64,000 nucleotides of DNA from Phenylobacterium sp. (lineage in GTDB: Bacteria; Pseudomonadota; Alphaproteobacteria; Caulobacterales; Caulobacteraceae), in assembly GCF_016793225.1 (NCBI RefSeq), contig NZ_JAEUMN010000106.1, forward strand, positions 1 through 64,000, written 5' to 3'. Both the position numbers and the translations under genes were made by a program. Numbering within the stretch: the stretch's first letter is position 1; every line of letters starts with the position of its first letter. This document shows positions 42,183 through 50,826 of this stretch, one piece after another. Under the pieces are notes generated by a model, which did not search any database, had not been told where the DNA came from, and saw nothing but the letters and a program-made list of their open reading frames with translations.

Positions 42183-43094
42183 TCAGGCCGCCCGCGCCTC
42201 GACGGGCTGCAGCTGGTGCAGGAAATCGCAGGCCCGCTGCGCGTGCGCGGCGGCCGAGAAGATGAAGCGTCGATCGTTCTGCAACACCTGCAGCCAGTTC
42301 TCGATGTAGGCCGTGTGGTCCTCGCGCGGAGTCAGTTCGAGCCCTAAGTCCGCGCACAGAAATGCCGCGCCGAGTTCGGCGACGAGTTCCTCCTGTGCGT
42401 AGCCGCCGTCGCCCCAGCGCTTGCGGCCGAAGTCACGGTCGAGACGGCCGGGATGGCGCGTCCAGTGCGTGCATTCGTGCGCGAGCGTGGCGTAGTAGCT
42501 CTCGGCGTCGGCGAAGCAAGGGAACGGCGGCAGCTGCACATAGTCGGCCTCAAGCGCGTAGTAGGCGTGCGTTCCGCCATGGCGGATGTCGGCGCGCGTG
42601 GCGGCGAAGAACCGCTCGGCCTGGTCGACCCGCGCCTCGACTGAAAGCTGCGGTCCTTCGGTCGCGTGGAAGTGTCCTGGCAGGCCGTCGATCTGCTCGA
42701 CATTGAACACGGTGTAGGCCTTCAGGAACGGGATCTCGCGCTCCACATCGTGACCCGAAGGGTCGGTCTCGGTGCGAGTAAATCGGTTGGCGTAGACAAC
42801 CGTGGCGCCATGCTCGCCCTTGCGGACGGCGGCCCCCAGCGCGAGCGCCTGGCGGAAGGTCATCCAGATCGGTGCGGCATAGCCCTTGGCCACGGCTTCG
42901 GCCCAGAGCAGGACCACGTTGATGCCGCTGTAAGGCTGGCCCGTCGCGCGCAGTGGGCGGCTGATGCGTCCGGCCAGGTGCTCGGCGGACCACGGCTTGG
43001 TCCAGGGGCGGACGCCGCGCTTCAGGTCGGCGACGATCTGGTTGGTGACGCGGGTGTAGAGATCGGGACGTGTTTCGGTGCGGGCGCGCGACAT
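42183..43094 (-). CDS. ardC: ArdC-like antirestriction protein (ssDNA-binding plus metallopeptidase domain)
   Basis: 303 residues from the ATG at 43094 (GGAG 6 bases upstream). The N-terminal ArdC domain (about 8-130; RPDLYTRVTNQIVADLKRGVRPWTKPW...YSGINVVLLW) binds single-stranded DNA. The C-terminal part carries the zincin motif HECTH (about 209-213) and a downstream Glu-rich ELVAELGAAF. Such proteins protect incoming single-stranded DNA from host restriction. The long upstream open frame is GC-driven and lacks family similarity. Confidence 0.92.
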   Translation of the reverse strand: MSRARTETRPDLYTRVTNQIVADLKRGVRPWTKPWSAEHLAGRISRPLRATGQPYSGINVVLLWAEAVAKGYAAPIWMTFRQALALGAAVRKGEHGATVVYANRFTRTETDPSGHDVEREIPFLKAYTVFNVEQIDGLPGHFHATEGPQLSVEARVDQAERFFAATRADIRHGGTHAYYALEADYVQLPPFPCFADAESYYATLAHECTHWTRHPGRLDRDFGRKRWGDGGYAQEELVAELGAAFLCADLGLELTPREDHTAYIENWLQVLQNDRRFIFSAAAHAQRACDFLHQLQPVEARAA

Positions 43095-43159
43095 GGCGGG
43101 CTCCATCGCTTCAGGGTTTGGGGGAGCGCCGCCCCGGAGGACCGGGGCGGCTCGCGGCG

Positions 43160-43471
43160 TCAGTCGGCGGTGCGGCTGCGCGACCAGATCAGGCTGTAGC
43201 CATCGTCCGCATCGACGAGGCTGGCGTAGATCGGGGCCGGGAAGCTGGGGTCGTCGAGCTTCACGGAGAGGTAGTCGCGGTTCTCGCGGGAGGTCTTCTT
43301 CCAGGCGGCGCCGAACTCGGTCTGGCCGGCGAAGATGCGGAAGTCGGGGGCCTTGTCGTTGTCCGTTTCGGAGGGCCGGAACTGGGCCTTGGTGACGTTG
43401 AGGCTGAGGGTCTTGATGGCGCCCGCGTAGGAGCCGTCGTCTTGCTTGTGGAAGGTGCCGATGGTGGCCAT
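43160..43471 (-). CDS. DUF736 family protein
   Basis: 103 residues ([38 protein letters not shown]...[43 protein letters not shown]), a very typical DUF736 protein. These are abundant, highly expressed and almost confined to alphaproteobacterial plasmids and ICEs, next to ardC. Function unknown; the beta-rich pattern suggests an OB-like fold. Confidence 0.92.
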   Translation of the reverse strand: MATIGTFHKQDDGSYAGAIKTLSLNVTKAQFRPSETDNDKAPDFRIFAGQTEFGAAWKKTSRENRDYLSVKLDDPSFPAPIYASLVDADDGYSLIWSRSRTAD

Positions 43472-43814
43472 TGGAGGGTCTCCGGATCTTCCGAGCCCGC
43501 GCCCATCGCGGTCTCGATGACGATCGGAGAAGGCGGGGCCGGGGCCGCCCCTCAGCCGCAGGCCCGCAGCGCGAGCGGAGGACCCGGCGCCGCGGGTTTC
43601 TTGCCTCGCGAGGAATGAGGCGCAGCCTCAGGGGAAGAAAGCCGCGGCGGCGGGTTGAGGGGCGGACCGGGCTCGCCCAGATCGGCCAGACGAGAGACCG
43701 TGTGCGCGGGGTCTGCAGCCCCCGAGAGACCCGCATGGCGCCGCCACAGCCCCCCGAGCGCGGCGGAACCCTGCCGGGCGCGATATCATCGGGCCAGATT
43801 CGTCACGGACCCGG
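43472..43814. other. Non-coding region between divergent DUF736 and DUF4238 genes
   Basis: 343 bases of very high GC content with no supported gene. They should contain the promoters of DUF736 (leftward) and of the DUF4238 gene (rightward). I see no clear operator palindrome. Confidence 0.4.
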
Positions 43815-44672
43815 ATGCGCAACCGCCCTGCCCCGAAACGACACCATGCCGTGCCCGAGATGCTGCAGAAGCGCTTCGTCGACGGCGAGGGCTGCCTCCA
43901 TGCCTTCGACCGACGACGCGCGGATGGCGCGGTGTTCCGGACCCGGCCGGCGAACCTCTTCGTCCACGGCCACCTCTACCGTCGCACCGAGGCGGATGGC
44001 GCCACCGATACGGTCGCCGAGGCGTGGTTCTCCGACCTGGAGTCCGCGACCGATCCGATTATCGAGAAGATCGTGACCGCCGCCCGCCAGGGGCGAAAGC
44101 CGGCCCTGACGCCGGTCGAGTTCGAGACCTGGCTGATGTTCTTCTTCATGCAGTGGAAGCGCGTCCCGGACCTGCACCTGACGACGGTGACAGACGCGGA
44201 GGTCGAAGAGACGTTCGACGAGCTCATCGCGGAGCTCCGGCAGAAGCATCCACATCGGGCGGCGGAGATCGACAAGGTGAACACGCCGCAGAACCGTCGG
44301 CGCATGGCGCAGAACGCGCGCGTCGACGCGCTTCTCAGAGGCGGCGACGAACCGCTGACCCTGCTGCGGTTGCGGGGACTGGGGGTCGCCAAGGTGACGG
44401 CCCGCGGCAAGTCGTTCGTCGTCTCGAGCCGTCCGGTGGTGAAGTTGACCCACCCTGGACGCACCCATCTGCTCGATCCAAGCTGCGAGATGTGGCTGGC
44501 CGTGGCGCCGGACGTCATCGTGGGCCTTGGCCCCGGCCCCGGCGAGGAGAAGCTCGTCGGGATCGGCGATCCGGCTGTGATCCGCGACTACAACGAGGCC
44601 TGCGTCAATCAGAGCACGGTCTTCGCCAGCGCCAGTGCGCCTCTGGTCCGCTCGCTCGCCAAGCCGCGCTGA
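43815..44672 (+). CDS. DUF4238 family protein
   Basis: 285 residues. The N-terminus RHHAVPEMLQKRFVDGEGCLHAFDRR is the DUF4238 signature (H-H-x-x-P-x-x-L-x-x-F). The C-terminal region (DPSCEMWLAVAPDVIVGLGPG) also fits. DUF4238 proteins are common in mobile elements and defence neighbourhoods and may be nucleases, but their activity is unproven. The gene is on the plus strand, opposite to the transfer genes, so it is an independent cargo unit. Confidence 0.82.
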   Translation: MRNRPAPKRHHAVPEMLQKRFVDGEGCLHAFDRRRADGAVFRTRPANLFVHGHLYRRTEADGATDTVAEAWFSDLESATDPIIEKIVTAARQGRKPALTPVEFETWLMFFFMQWKRVPDLHLTTVTDAEVEETFDELIAELRQKHPHRAAEIDKVNTPQNRRRMAQNARVDALLRGGDEPLTLLRLRGLGVAKVTARGKSFVVSSRPVVKLTHPGRTHLLDPSCEMWLAVAPDVIVGLGPGPGEEKLVGIGDPAVIRDYNEACVNQSTVFASASAPLVRSLAKPR

Positions 44673-44746
44673 CAGGCCTTGGGGCGCCGGTTGCTCGAGT
44701 CGTGACGGCATCATTCCGGTCGGTCACCAACCGAAAGGAAACACCC

Positions 44747-44896
44747 ATGCCCCTGCCCGCTCTATCTGCCGACGACCTGCTGCGCCATCTCGCCGACGTC
44801 CATACCGAGGCCGAACTTCGCGCGCGGCTGTCGGAGCTTTCCGACCCGGAGAACACGCGCTCTCCGGGGCTTCCAGCCGGGGACACGTCCGAATAG
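44747..44896 (+). CDS. Small conserved-looking protein (49 aa)
   Basis: ATG at 44747 with AAAGGAAA 7 bases upstream; product MPLPALSADDLLRHLADVHTE... is helical with an acidic pattern and a disordered tail. It follows the DUF4238 gene on the same strand by 74 bases. The good ribosome site is the main support. No family recognised. Confidence 0.55.
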   Translation: MPLPALSADDLLRHLADVHTEAELRARLSELSDPENTRSPGLPAGDTSE

Positions 44897-44958
44897 CGGA
44901 CAAGCGAAGGCCCGCGCGGGTGAACCCGCGCGGGTCAGGTCTCTGAAGGCGCTTGGCG

Positions 44959-46944
44959 TTATTCTGCGGCGATGGCCGTCACGTCGGGCTCGGCCTCAGC
45001 TTTCGGCTCCGGCCTTGGCGTCCGCAGCAAGGCGGGCAGCCACCGGGTGGGCGCGAGAGACGTCTCGGCCGCCTCGGCCATGTCGGGCTTCTTGAGCCCG
45101 TCCAGCCGTTGGACGGCCTCGCCGCCGACCGCTTCGGTCACCGCATCCACGATCTTCGCCTTGGTCACGCGACCGAGGTAGCTCGCGACCGTGGGCGTCC
45201 AGGTGGTCCGCATGTCCAGGTCCGCCGCCTGCGCCAGGGCATCAGCATGCGCCCAGGCGGCAGGCTTGCGGTCCAAGGGGTTATGCACCGCATTGATCCC
45301 GAGGCTCACGCAGTGGGCCAGCAGGTCCAGCAGGTCGCCGCTGCCCAGCCCGAAGACATAGGCCCAGGCGTCCTCCGCCTCTTGGGGCAGGCGCGTCGCC
45401 CAGGCGTCGTGCCGTTCGCCGATCCGCCGCCCCGCCGGGCTCTCGCTGACACCGGGCGCGTGGCCGTCGAGGAAGGCCGACACCAGCTTCACGTCCACGC
45501 AGGAGGCCTGCGCATAGGGCGGATAGAAGGTCTTCACCGCCAAGGCATGGACCAGGGCGACCAGAGCGAGGTTTGGGTCGGCGCCCACCGCGTCTCGCAG
45601 GCCGATGGTGCGGTAGGCCGTCAGGTCCAACACCAGCCGTTCCGACAGCGGAGCGCCTTCGTCCTCTACCGGTTCACTCACGTCGCCGGGACCGGAGGGC
45701 TGTGCGTCGCCAGCTTCCGAGGCCACAGGACTTGCGCCCTCGCCGTCGTCCTCGTCGTCCGCCTCCGGCTCCGGCGCTTCGTCCTCGGGCCGGATCAGGC
45801 CGCGCTCGATGCGGGCCGCGCCATCGTGGCCGAGAACCACCAGCACACCGCCGCGTGACACGTCGTCGGGATCGTAGGCGTAGGTGTCCCCGAGCGCGGC
45901 AAGCTCTTCCTCCAGCTTGGCGAACTGGGCCTCCACGTCGGGCGGCAGGTCTTCGGTGGCCTCCCACTGCGCGTTCAGGTCCTCCAGTTCGTCGCTGAGC
46001 GCGGACTTGCGCGCAGCGTCCTCCTCGGAGCGCTCCACGAAGTTCGGGTAGACCCGCCGGAAGCCGTGGCCGTGCGGGTACTCCAGGGCGGGCTCGGCCC
46101 ACTTCCAGCCCTCGGCCTCGCGAAGCTCGGCCGCCTCGCGGTCCAGCTTCTCCAGGGCCAGCCGGTCCAGCAGCCCCACATCCTCCAGCCAGCCGCCGCC
46201 GTCCTCGGTGAAGAGGTCACGCAGGATCGTGCCGCCCGCCTCGGCGTAGGCCTCGATGCCCACGAACACGGCCCGACGATCCGCCGCCGGAACCTTGGCC
46301 TCGGTCATGGCCCGGCGGATCAACTGCGGCGAACGGTTCCACGACAGCTGTTCATAGACCTGCTCCTGGCGGGCATGATCCTCGGTCACCGCGAAGGCCA
46401 TCAGTTGGTCGAGGGTGAGCGTCCCCTCGCGGTAGAGCGCCATCAGCTTGGGCGCCACAGCGCCCAGCCGTAGCCGCTGGCGCACCACGTGCGCCGACAC
46501 CCCAAACCGGGCGGCGATCTCCTCCGCCCCGAAGCCCTGATCCTCGGCCAGCTTGCGGAAGGCCTCGAACTGGTCGGCGGGGTGCATGTCTGTGCGGGTG
46601 ACGTTCTCGTCCAGGCTGATCTCGTGCGGGTCATTGGCGGTGTCCACGACGCAGCGCACCGGCTCGGTCTTGCGGATTTCCTTGCGCTTGGCGCGCAGCA
46701 GCAGCGCCAGACGCCGCCCCTCGCCGATGGTGACGAGGTAGCAGCCGGTAGGCCCGCCCTCCCCGTCCACCTCTGGCTCCACCACAGGCGCCTGCAAGAG
46801 GCCCTTGGCGGCGATGGATGCGGCCAGCGCCTCGATGGCGGCCTCACCGTGCGGGGTCCGCCGCGCATTCTTCGGCGACTTCTTGAGCTTGTTGAGGGGG
46901 ATGTCGAGCACCGAACCGGACTCGATCACGGTCACTGCGTTCAT
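44959..46944 (-). CDS. ParB/RepB/Spo0J family protein (ICE type)
   Basis: 661 residues. The ParB N-terminal domain is at about 12-110 (IPLNKLKKSPKNARRTPHGEAAIEALAASIAAKGLLQAPVV...IGEGRRLALLLRA). A helix-turn-helix follows at about 135-165 (GAEEIAARFGVSAHVVRQRLRLGAV). The long, acidic C-terminal part (to 661) is typical of the large ParB-like proteins of alphaproteobacterial ICEs and plasmids. These are better seen as maintenance or regulatory DNA-binding proteins, since no parA is present. Ribosome site AAGGAG lies 8 bases upstream of ATG 46944. Confidence 0.9.
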   Translation of the reverse strand: MNAVTVIESGSVLDIPLNKLKKSPKNARRTPHGEAAIEALAASIAAKGLLQAPVVEPEVDGEGGPTGCYLVTIGEGRRLALLLRAKRKEIRKTEPVRCVVDTANDPHEISLDENVTRTDMHPADQFEAFRKLAEDQGFGAEEIAARFGVSAHVVRQRLRLGAVAPKLMALYREGTLTLDQLMAFAVTEDHARQEQVYEQLSWNRSPQLIRRAMTEAKVPAADRRAVFVGIEAYAEAGGTILRDLFTEDGGGWLEDVGLLDRLALEKLDREAAELREAEGWKWAEPALEYPHGHGFRRVYPNFVERSEEDAARKSALSDELEDLNAQWEATEDLPPDVEAQFAKLEEELAALGDTYAYDPDDVSRGGVLVVLGHDGAARIERGLIRPEDEAPEPEADDEDDGEGASPVASEAGDAQPSGPGDVSEPVEDEGAPLSERLVLDLTAYRTIGLRDAVGADPNLALVALVHALAVKTFYPPYAQASCVDVKLVSAFLDGHAPGVSESPAGRRIGERHDAWATRLPQEAEDAWAYVFGLGSGDLLDLLAHCVSLGINAVHNPLDRKPAAWAHADALAQAADLDMRTTWTPTVASYLGRVTKAKIVDAVTEAVGGEAVQRLDGLKKPDMAEAAETSLAPTRWLPALLRTPRPEPKAEAEPDVTAIAAE

Positions 46945-47248
46945 GGTCTAGCTCCTTGGAGGCAGGTTGCAGGCGCACGCCGCGCCTGCAGCCTTGCCCG
47001 TCGGCGAGACCGGGTGTGCAAGCGGAGGGGCGGCTTCGCGGGGAACCGGCTGCAGGGCCCCTTCAAGGCCCTGCCCCTATGCCGCCCTGCGAAGGGGACC
47101 GAAGCTGGGCGGAAGCCGCTCCGAAGCGCGCCGAGGGCGGAGCCCTAAGCACTCCTACTAAGAGAGAAGATCCCATGGGGCGGGATAGCGCTCCGCTCTG
47201 GCTTCAACAGAGTGAGGCGGCTGAACCCGCACCCTCTGGAGCCGACCC
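46945..47248. other. Region between parB-like gene and IS110 transposase; hairpins, possible IS left end
   Basis: 304 bases without a gene. A perfect hairpin GCAGGCGC-ACGCC-GCGCCTGC lies at 46969-46989, 25 bases before the parB-like start. Further right is a second dyad (AGGGCC...GGCCCT, about 47055-47073). The right part, including GGATAGCGCTC at 47183-47193 that recurs after the transposase, is probably the non-coding left end of the IS. Confidence 0.45.
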
Positions 47249-48420
47249 ATGCACGACCCTTGCCCGTCCGAGCACAGCGCCATCCGCACCGATCTCGGCG
47301 CGATCTTCGTATCGCTGGAACTCAGCCGATCGACTTGGCTGATCACGTCACTGTCGCCGGGTGCCGGCGAGAAGCTGTCCAAGCACGCCGTATCGGCCGG
47401 TGACATCGCAGGACTGCTCGGACGGTTCGCCCAGCTCAAGCACAAAGCCGGCGCACGGCTAGGTCGCGACTTTCCGATTATCGCGATCCAAGAAGCGGGG
47501 CTCGACGGCTTCTGGATTCACCGGGTGCTGGAGCAGGAAGGGATCGAGAGCCATGTCGTGGACGCCGCCTCGATCCTGACCTCCCGCCGCCGCCGGCGCG
47601 CCAAGACCGACCGGATCGACGGCGAGACGCTGGTGCGGACGCTGATGGCCTACAAGCGCGGCGAGCCGCGGGTCTGCTCGATGGTCCGCGCGCCGACGCC
47701 GGAAGAGGAAGACCGCCGCCGTCTCTGCCGGGAGCGGAAGACGCTGGTGATCGAGCGGATCGAGCACAGCAACCGGATCAAGGGTCTGCTCTGCGCCCAG
47801 GGCATCTTCGACTACGACCCCCTGCGCCGGAACCGCCGGGCGCGGCTGGAGGAGCTGCGGACCGGCGACGGCCGACCGCTACCGACCCGCCTCAAGGCCC
47901 AGATCGGCCGGGAGCTGGACCGGCTCGAGATCTTGCTGGCGCAGCTGAAGGCGGTGGAAGCGGAGCGCGACGCGCTCATCGAACCGGCGAGCTCAGAGGC
48001 GCCGACGCCGGCGACGATGCTCGCCAGGCTGAAGGGCATCGGCCCGGAGTTCGCCGCCGTCCTCTGGTCGGAGGCGCTGTACCGGCGCTTCGACAATCGA
48101 AAGCAGCTCGCCGCCTATGCCGGGCTGGCCCCGACCCCCTGGAAGAGTGGATCGATCGACCACGAGCAGGGCGTGTCGAAAGCCGGCAACCCGCGCCTGA
48201 GGACCACGATGATCCAGGTCGCCTGGCTGTGGCCGCGGCACCAGCCGGGCTCGGCGCTGAGCCTCTGGTTCCAGGCGCGCGTCCAGCGCAACGGTGGGCG
48301 CATGCGGAAATCCACGATCGTGGCGCTGGCGCGCAAGCTGCTGGTGGCGTTCTGGAAATATGTGACCCACGGCGTCGTCATCGAGGGGGCTGTCGTGCAG
48401 GCCGCCTGAGGATAGCGCTC
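47183..48420 (+). mobile_element. IS110-family insertion sequence (minimum extent)
   Basis: The transposase gene is bracketed by the direct repeat GGATAGCGCTC (47183-47193 and 48410-48420). IS110 elements lack classic terminal inverted repeats, so the exact ends cannot be fixed from this sequence; non-coding ends of 100-250 bases on one or both sides are usual. The element separates the ICE maintenance region from the metal cargo. Confidence 0.6.
47249..48409 (+). CDS. IS110-family transposase (RNA-guided recombinase type)
   Basis: 386 residues. N-terminal RuvC-like DEDD domain (about 17-190; FVSLELSRSTW...IIAIQEAGLDGFWIHRVLEQEGIESHVVDAASI...KTDRIDGETLVRTL) and C-terminal transposase-20 domain (about 265-350; LARLKGIGPEFAAVLWSEA...YAGLAPTPWKSGSIDHEQGVSKAGNPRLRT) with its conserved Ser region. 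In the first catalytic position Glu (SLELS) replaces the usual Asp. IS110 enzymes use a bridge RNA encoded in a non-coding end. The gene appears intact. Confidence 0.92.
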   Translation: MHDPCPSEHSAIRTDLGAIFVSLELSRSTWLITSLSPGAGEKLSKHAVSAGDIAGLLGRFAQLKHKAGARLGRDFPIIAIQEAGLDGFWIHRVLEQEGIESHVVDAASILTSRRRRRAKTDRIDGETLVRTLMAYKRGEPRVCSMVRAPTPEEEDRRRLCRERKTLVIERIEHSNRIKGLLCAQGIFDYDPLRRNRRARLEELRTGDGRPLPTRLKAQIGRELDRLEILLAQLKAVEAERDALIEPASSEAPTPATMLARLKGIGPEFAAVLWSEALYRRFDNRKQLAAYAGLAPTPWKSGSIDHEQGVSKAGNPRLRTTMIQVAWLWPRHQPGSALSLWFQARVQRNGGRMRKSTIVALARKLLVAFWKYVTHGVVIEGAVVQAA

Positions 48421-48674
48421 GTCGAAATCCGCAGGGCTGATCGACCCTGACGGATCCAGGCGGACGAACCGATTGCAGCCATGGCCTATGCCACCGCAAG
48501 AGAAGAATGGTCTCGTCCTCTGAGCCCGACACCTGCGAATGCGGGATATGGGTGCGGCCGCGGCGACGCGGCGACCGAATGTGAGGTTGATCTGGCGGGG
48601 TGACGGCCAGGTCGTGGACAGGGGCTCGGACTTGGATCCCGAACGCCCGGCGCTGGATCAGCACGCGCCGTGTG
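48421..48674. other. Region between IS110 and mercury-type cluster
   Basis: 254 bases with no supported gene; probably the right non-coding end of the IS plus the trailer of the GDCCVxC gene. No clear hairpin with a T-run was seen. Confidence 0.4.
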
Positions 48675-48899
48675 TCAGGCGCAGCACCCCTTGCCGCCGC
48701 CCTCCTGGATCGGCGGACAGGGAACGTCGGCGTAGGAACAGTAGACGCAGCAGTCGCCCGGCTTAGGCTTGAGGATCGCGCCGCAGCCCTGGCAGTCGTA
48801 GAAGTACTGGCAGGCATCGGTCGGCATGGTCTCCGTCGCCCGATGGCCGCAATGCGGGCAGGTGAGCGTGGAGCGCAGCTCCATCTGCACATCGCTCAT
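48675..48899 (-). CDS. GDCCVxC-domain protein, mercury/metal cluster
   Basis: 74 residues, ten Cys. CPHCGHRATETMPTDACQYFYDCQGCGAILKPKPGDCCVYCSYADVPCPP contains two zinc-ribbon pairs and the GDCCVYCS motif that names the family. Such proteins occur with merT in metal-resistance clusters and probably bind Hg(II) or another soft metal. The ATG overlaps the stop of the MerT-like gene. Confidence 0.88.
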   Translation of the reverse strand: MSDVQMELRSTLTCPHCGHRATETMPTDACQYFYDCQGCGAILKPKPGDCCVYCSYADVPCPPIQEGGGKGCCA

Positions 48900-49309
48900 C
48901 CGCGCGCGCCCCGGATCAGGGTGAGAGCCCAGGGCTCGACGAGCGGCTGCCAGATGAGGGCGAGGAGCACAAGGATCGAGGCCGCACCGAGCAGGCCGAT
49001 CCCGAGCCGCGACGGCGCGGCGCAGGCGCTGTCGACCCTGCACGCACGCGCCCGGCGCCAAGTAAGGACCCAGCCCACGCCGATGACCGCCAGCGCGGCG
49101 AGGGTGATCCAGGTGCGCTGCTCGGCGATGAGGCTGAGGCCGCCGAGGCCCAGCCCCGCCAGCGCAAGCGACATCGGCAGGACGCAGCAGGCCGCCCACG
49201 CGAAGACTGCACCGGCCGCCGCGGCCACAGCCGCCCAGCTCAGGGCGGTCTCGGCCGGCTTGCCGCCCGATCCGTCTGGTCGGGCCCGAAGCCCGCTGCT
49301 CGCCGTCAT
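48896..49309 (-). CDS. MerT-like mercuric transport protein
   Basis: 137 residues from ATG 49309 (GGAGACGGCGGC upstream). Four hydrophobic segments; the first contains the Cys pair ACCVLPMSLALAGLG used by MerT to receive Hg(II). A second cysteine pair follows the third helix region (ACRVDSAC). Together with GDCCVxC and the divergent merR it forms a compact metal-uptake/detoxification unit without merA in the window. Confidence 0.82.
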   Translation of the reverse strand: MTASSGLRARPDGSGGKPAETALSWAAVAAAAGAVFAWAACCVLPMSLALAGLGLGGLSLIAEQRTWITLAALAVIGVGWVLTWRRARACRVDSACAAPSRLGIGLLGAASILVLLALIWQPLVEPWALTLIRGARG

Positions 49310-49346
49310 GCCGCCGTCTCCTGGTGCGATGCCGCCAAGGATGCCA

Positions 49347-49367
49347 TCTGTAGCGACTACAGACTCA
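49347..49367 (-). promoter_or_regulatory. MerR-type operator-promoter for merT operon
   Basis: Perfect dyad CTGTAG-CGA-CTACAG (49347-49361). Read leftward it lies between TTGAGT (49362-49367, -35) and a -10-like CATCCT, 19 bases apart, the extended spacing of promoters activated by MerR-family regulators through DNA untwisting. It sits in the 81-base divergent gap between merT-like gene and merR. Confidence 0.75.
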
Positions 49368-49390
49368 AGCCTTAAATCGAAGGTGGTCCC

Positions 49391-49834
49391 ATGGCCGACC
49401 AAGCGATCCCCATCGGCGAGCTCTCGCGCCGCACCGGCTGCAATATCGAGACGATCCGCTACTATGAACGGATCGGCTTGATGCCTGTCCCGCCACGGCG
49501 GGGCCGCTACCGCAGCTATGGCGCAGACGACATCGGCCGCCTCGGCTTCGTCCGCCGCGCTCGTGAGCTGGGCTTCACGCTGGACGAGGTGCGCGCCCTG
49601 CTCGGCCTAGCGACCGGCGGCCAAGCCGCCTGCGCCGAAGTGCGGACCCTGGCCGCCTCGCACCTGCAGGACGTGCGGGCGCGGATCGCCGACCTCAGAC
49701 GCATGGAGCGCGTCCTGGCCGACTCTGTGCGGGCCTGCGACGCCGGGCAGGACCCAGGGTGTCCGCTGATCCAGGCGCTCTACGCAGACCGCAGTCGGCC
49801 AACCGAGCGCCTTGACACCAGAATCCCCATGTGA
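49391..49834 (+). CDS. merR: MerR-family metal-responsive regulator
   Basis: 147 residues. Winged helix at 7-75 (IPIGELSRRTGCNIETIRYYERIGLMP...YRSYGADDIGRLGFVRRARELGFTLDEVRALL). Cys residues in ACAEV, VRAC and DPGCPLI correspond to the three Hg(II)-binding Cys of MerR, so mercury sensing is likely. It is transcribed divergently from the merT-like operon, with the operator in between. Confidence 0.9.
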   Translation: MADQAIPIGELSRRTGCNIETIRYYERIGLMPVPPRRGRYRSYGADDIGRLGFVRRARELGFTLDEVRALLGLATGGQAACAEVRTLAASHLQDVRARIADLRRMERVLADSVRACDAGQDPGCPLIQALYADRSRPTERLDTRIPM

Positions 49835-49998
49835 GGCTGCAAGGAGCCTGCGCGACCTGGCGCCCCGCCAGGGCGCTGCATGGCGGGACGCGCCGTCGAG
49901 CGGCCCGCGGCGGCCTTAGCCGCCCGCCAAAGGGGCGGTCCCGCAGGAGGCGCGCCTCCGCGCGCCGGGACCGAGCCCGCCCGCCGGCCGCGCTCCGC

Positions 49999-50826
49999 TT
50001 AGAAGGTCCAGGTCTTGAGGGCGGCGCCTGATCGCCTGTCCACCAAGGTGATGGTGGTGAGCCGCGCTGAGAGACGGCAGATCACGTTGTCCCATTGCAC
50101 CGGGTCGTCGATCGTCGCCGCGTCGGTGTCCTGGTCGCAGCTGACGACGCCCTCCGCGCTCCCCGTCAATGTGCCCTCGATCTTCAGGGCCACGGACGCG
50201 GTGAGGCTCCGCGCCTCCTCAGGCGCAGCCTTCACCACGAACCCGTCGGCGCTGTGGTAGCCGGTGTCGACGATGACCTGCAGGAGTTCGCGGTGTACGG
50301 CCGGCCACCGGGCGCCGAACGCGTTCTGCGCGGTGAAACGGCCGACCGTGGTCTCCTTGTAGAAGACGTCGAACTCGCCGGGCTTGATGGCGAAGCTCAC
50401 CTCGGCGGCGTCCTTGTCGTAGGTCCAGCGGCCGTTGGTCTCTTCGTACTCGGTGTCGTTCGCCTGGCGCAGCGTCTGATAGAGCACGAAGTCGCGGCCC
50501 TGGTACTTCGCCGTCGGCGAGCTCCGGAAGGGGTCCGATGACGGCTTCATGCCGAGCGCGGCGATGGCGAGCAGTTCGTGCTGCTCCAGGACCCCCGTCT
50601 CCGAGATCCTGGGCGGCGCGGGCGCCGCCTTCCGCACCGGCTTCGCAGCCGGCTTGCTCGCGGGCTTTGGCCCCGCCGGCGGCTTGGCGGCCGGTTGAGG
50701 AGCCGTGCGCGGCGCCGTCGGCTTGGGCCCGGTCTGGCTCGCTGCGGGCCCGCAGATGACCCCGAGAACCACCACGAGGCCGCAGAGCCGCGTGAGCGGA
50801 CGGAAGGCCCTCGCGCTATTGCTCAT
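49999..50826 (-). CDS. Exported protein of unknown function
   Basis: 275 residues from ATG 50826. Signal peptide (LTRLCGLVVVLGVICGPAASQ), then a low-complexity Pro/Ala/Lys stretch (about 38-85), then a globular domain (about 95-275) with beta-type alternation and one Cys pair (VSCDQ...VICRL). It overlaps the upstream DUF2939 gene by 11 bases. No family recognised beyond that; likely periplasmic. Confidence 0.75.
   Translation of the reverse strand: MSNSARAFRPLTRLCGLVVVLGVICGPAASQTGPKPTAPRTAPQPAAKPPAGPKPASKPAAKPVRKAAPAPPRISETGVLEQHELLAIAALGMKPSSDPFRSSPTAKYQGRDFVLYQTLRQANDTEYEETNGRWTYDKDAAEVSFAIKPGEFDVFYKETTVGRFTAQNAFGARWPAVHRELLQVIVDTGYHSADGFVVKAAPEEARSLTASVALKIEGTLTGSAEGVVSCDQDTDAATIDDPVQWDNVICRLSARLTTITLVDRRSGAALKTWTF

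Noticed and set aside
42357..43736. Upstream extension of ardC to a 517-aa protein
   Set aside because: The extra N-terminus is antisense/shadow of DUF736 and its promoter region; ATG 43094 with a good ribosome site gives the family length.
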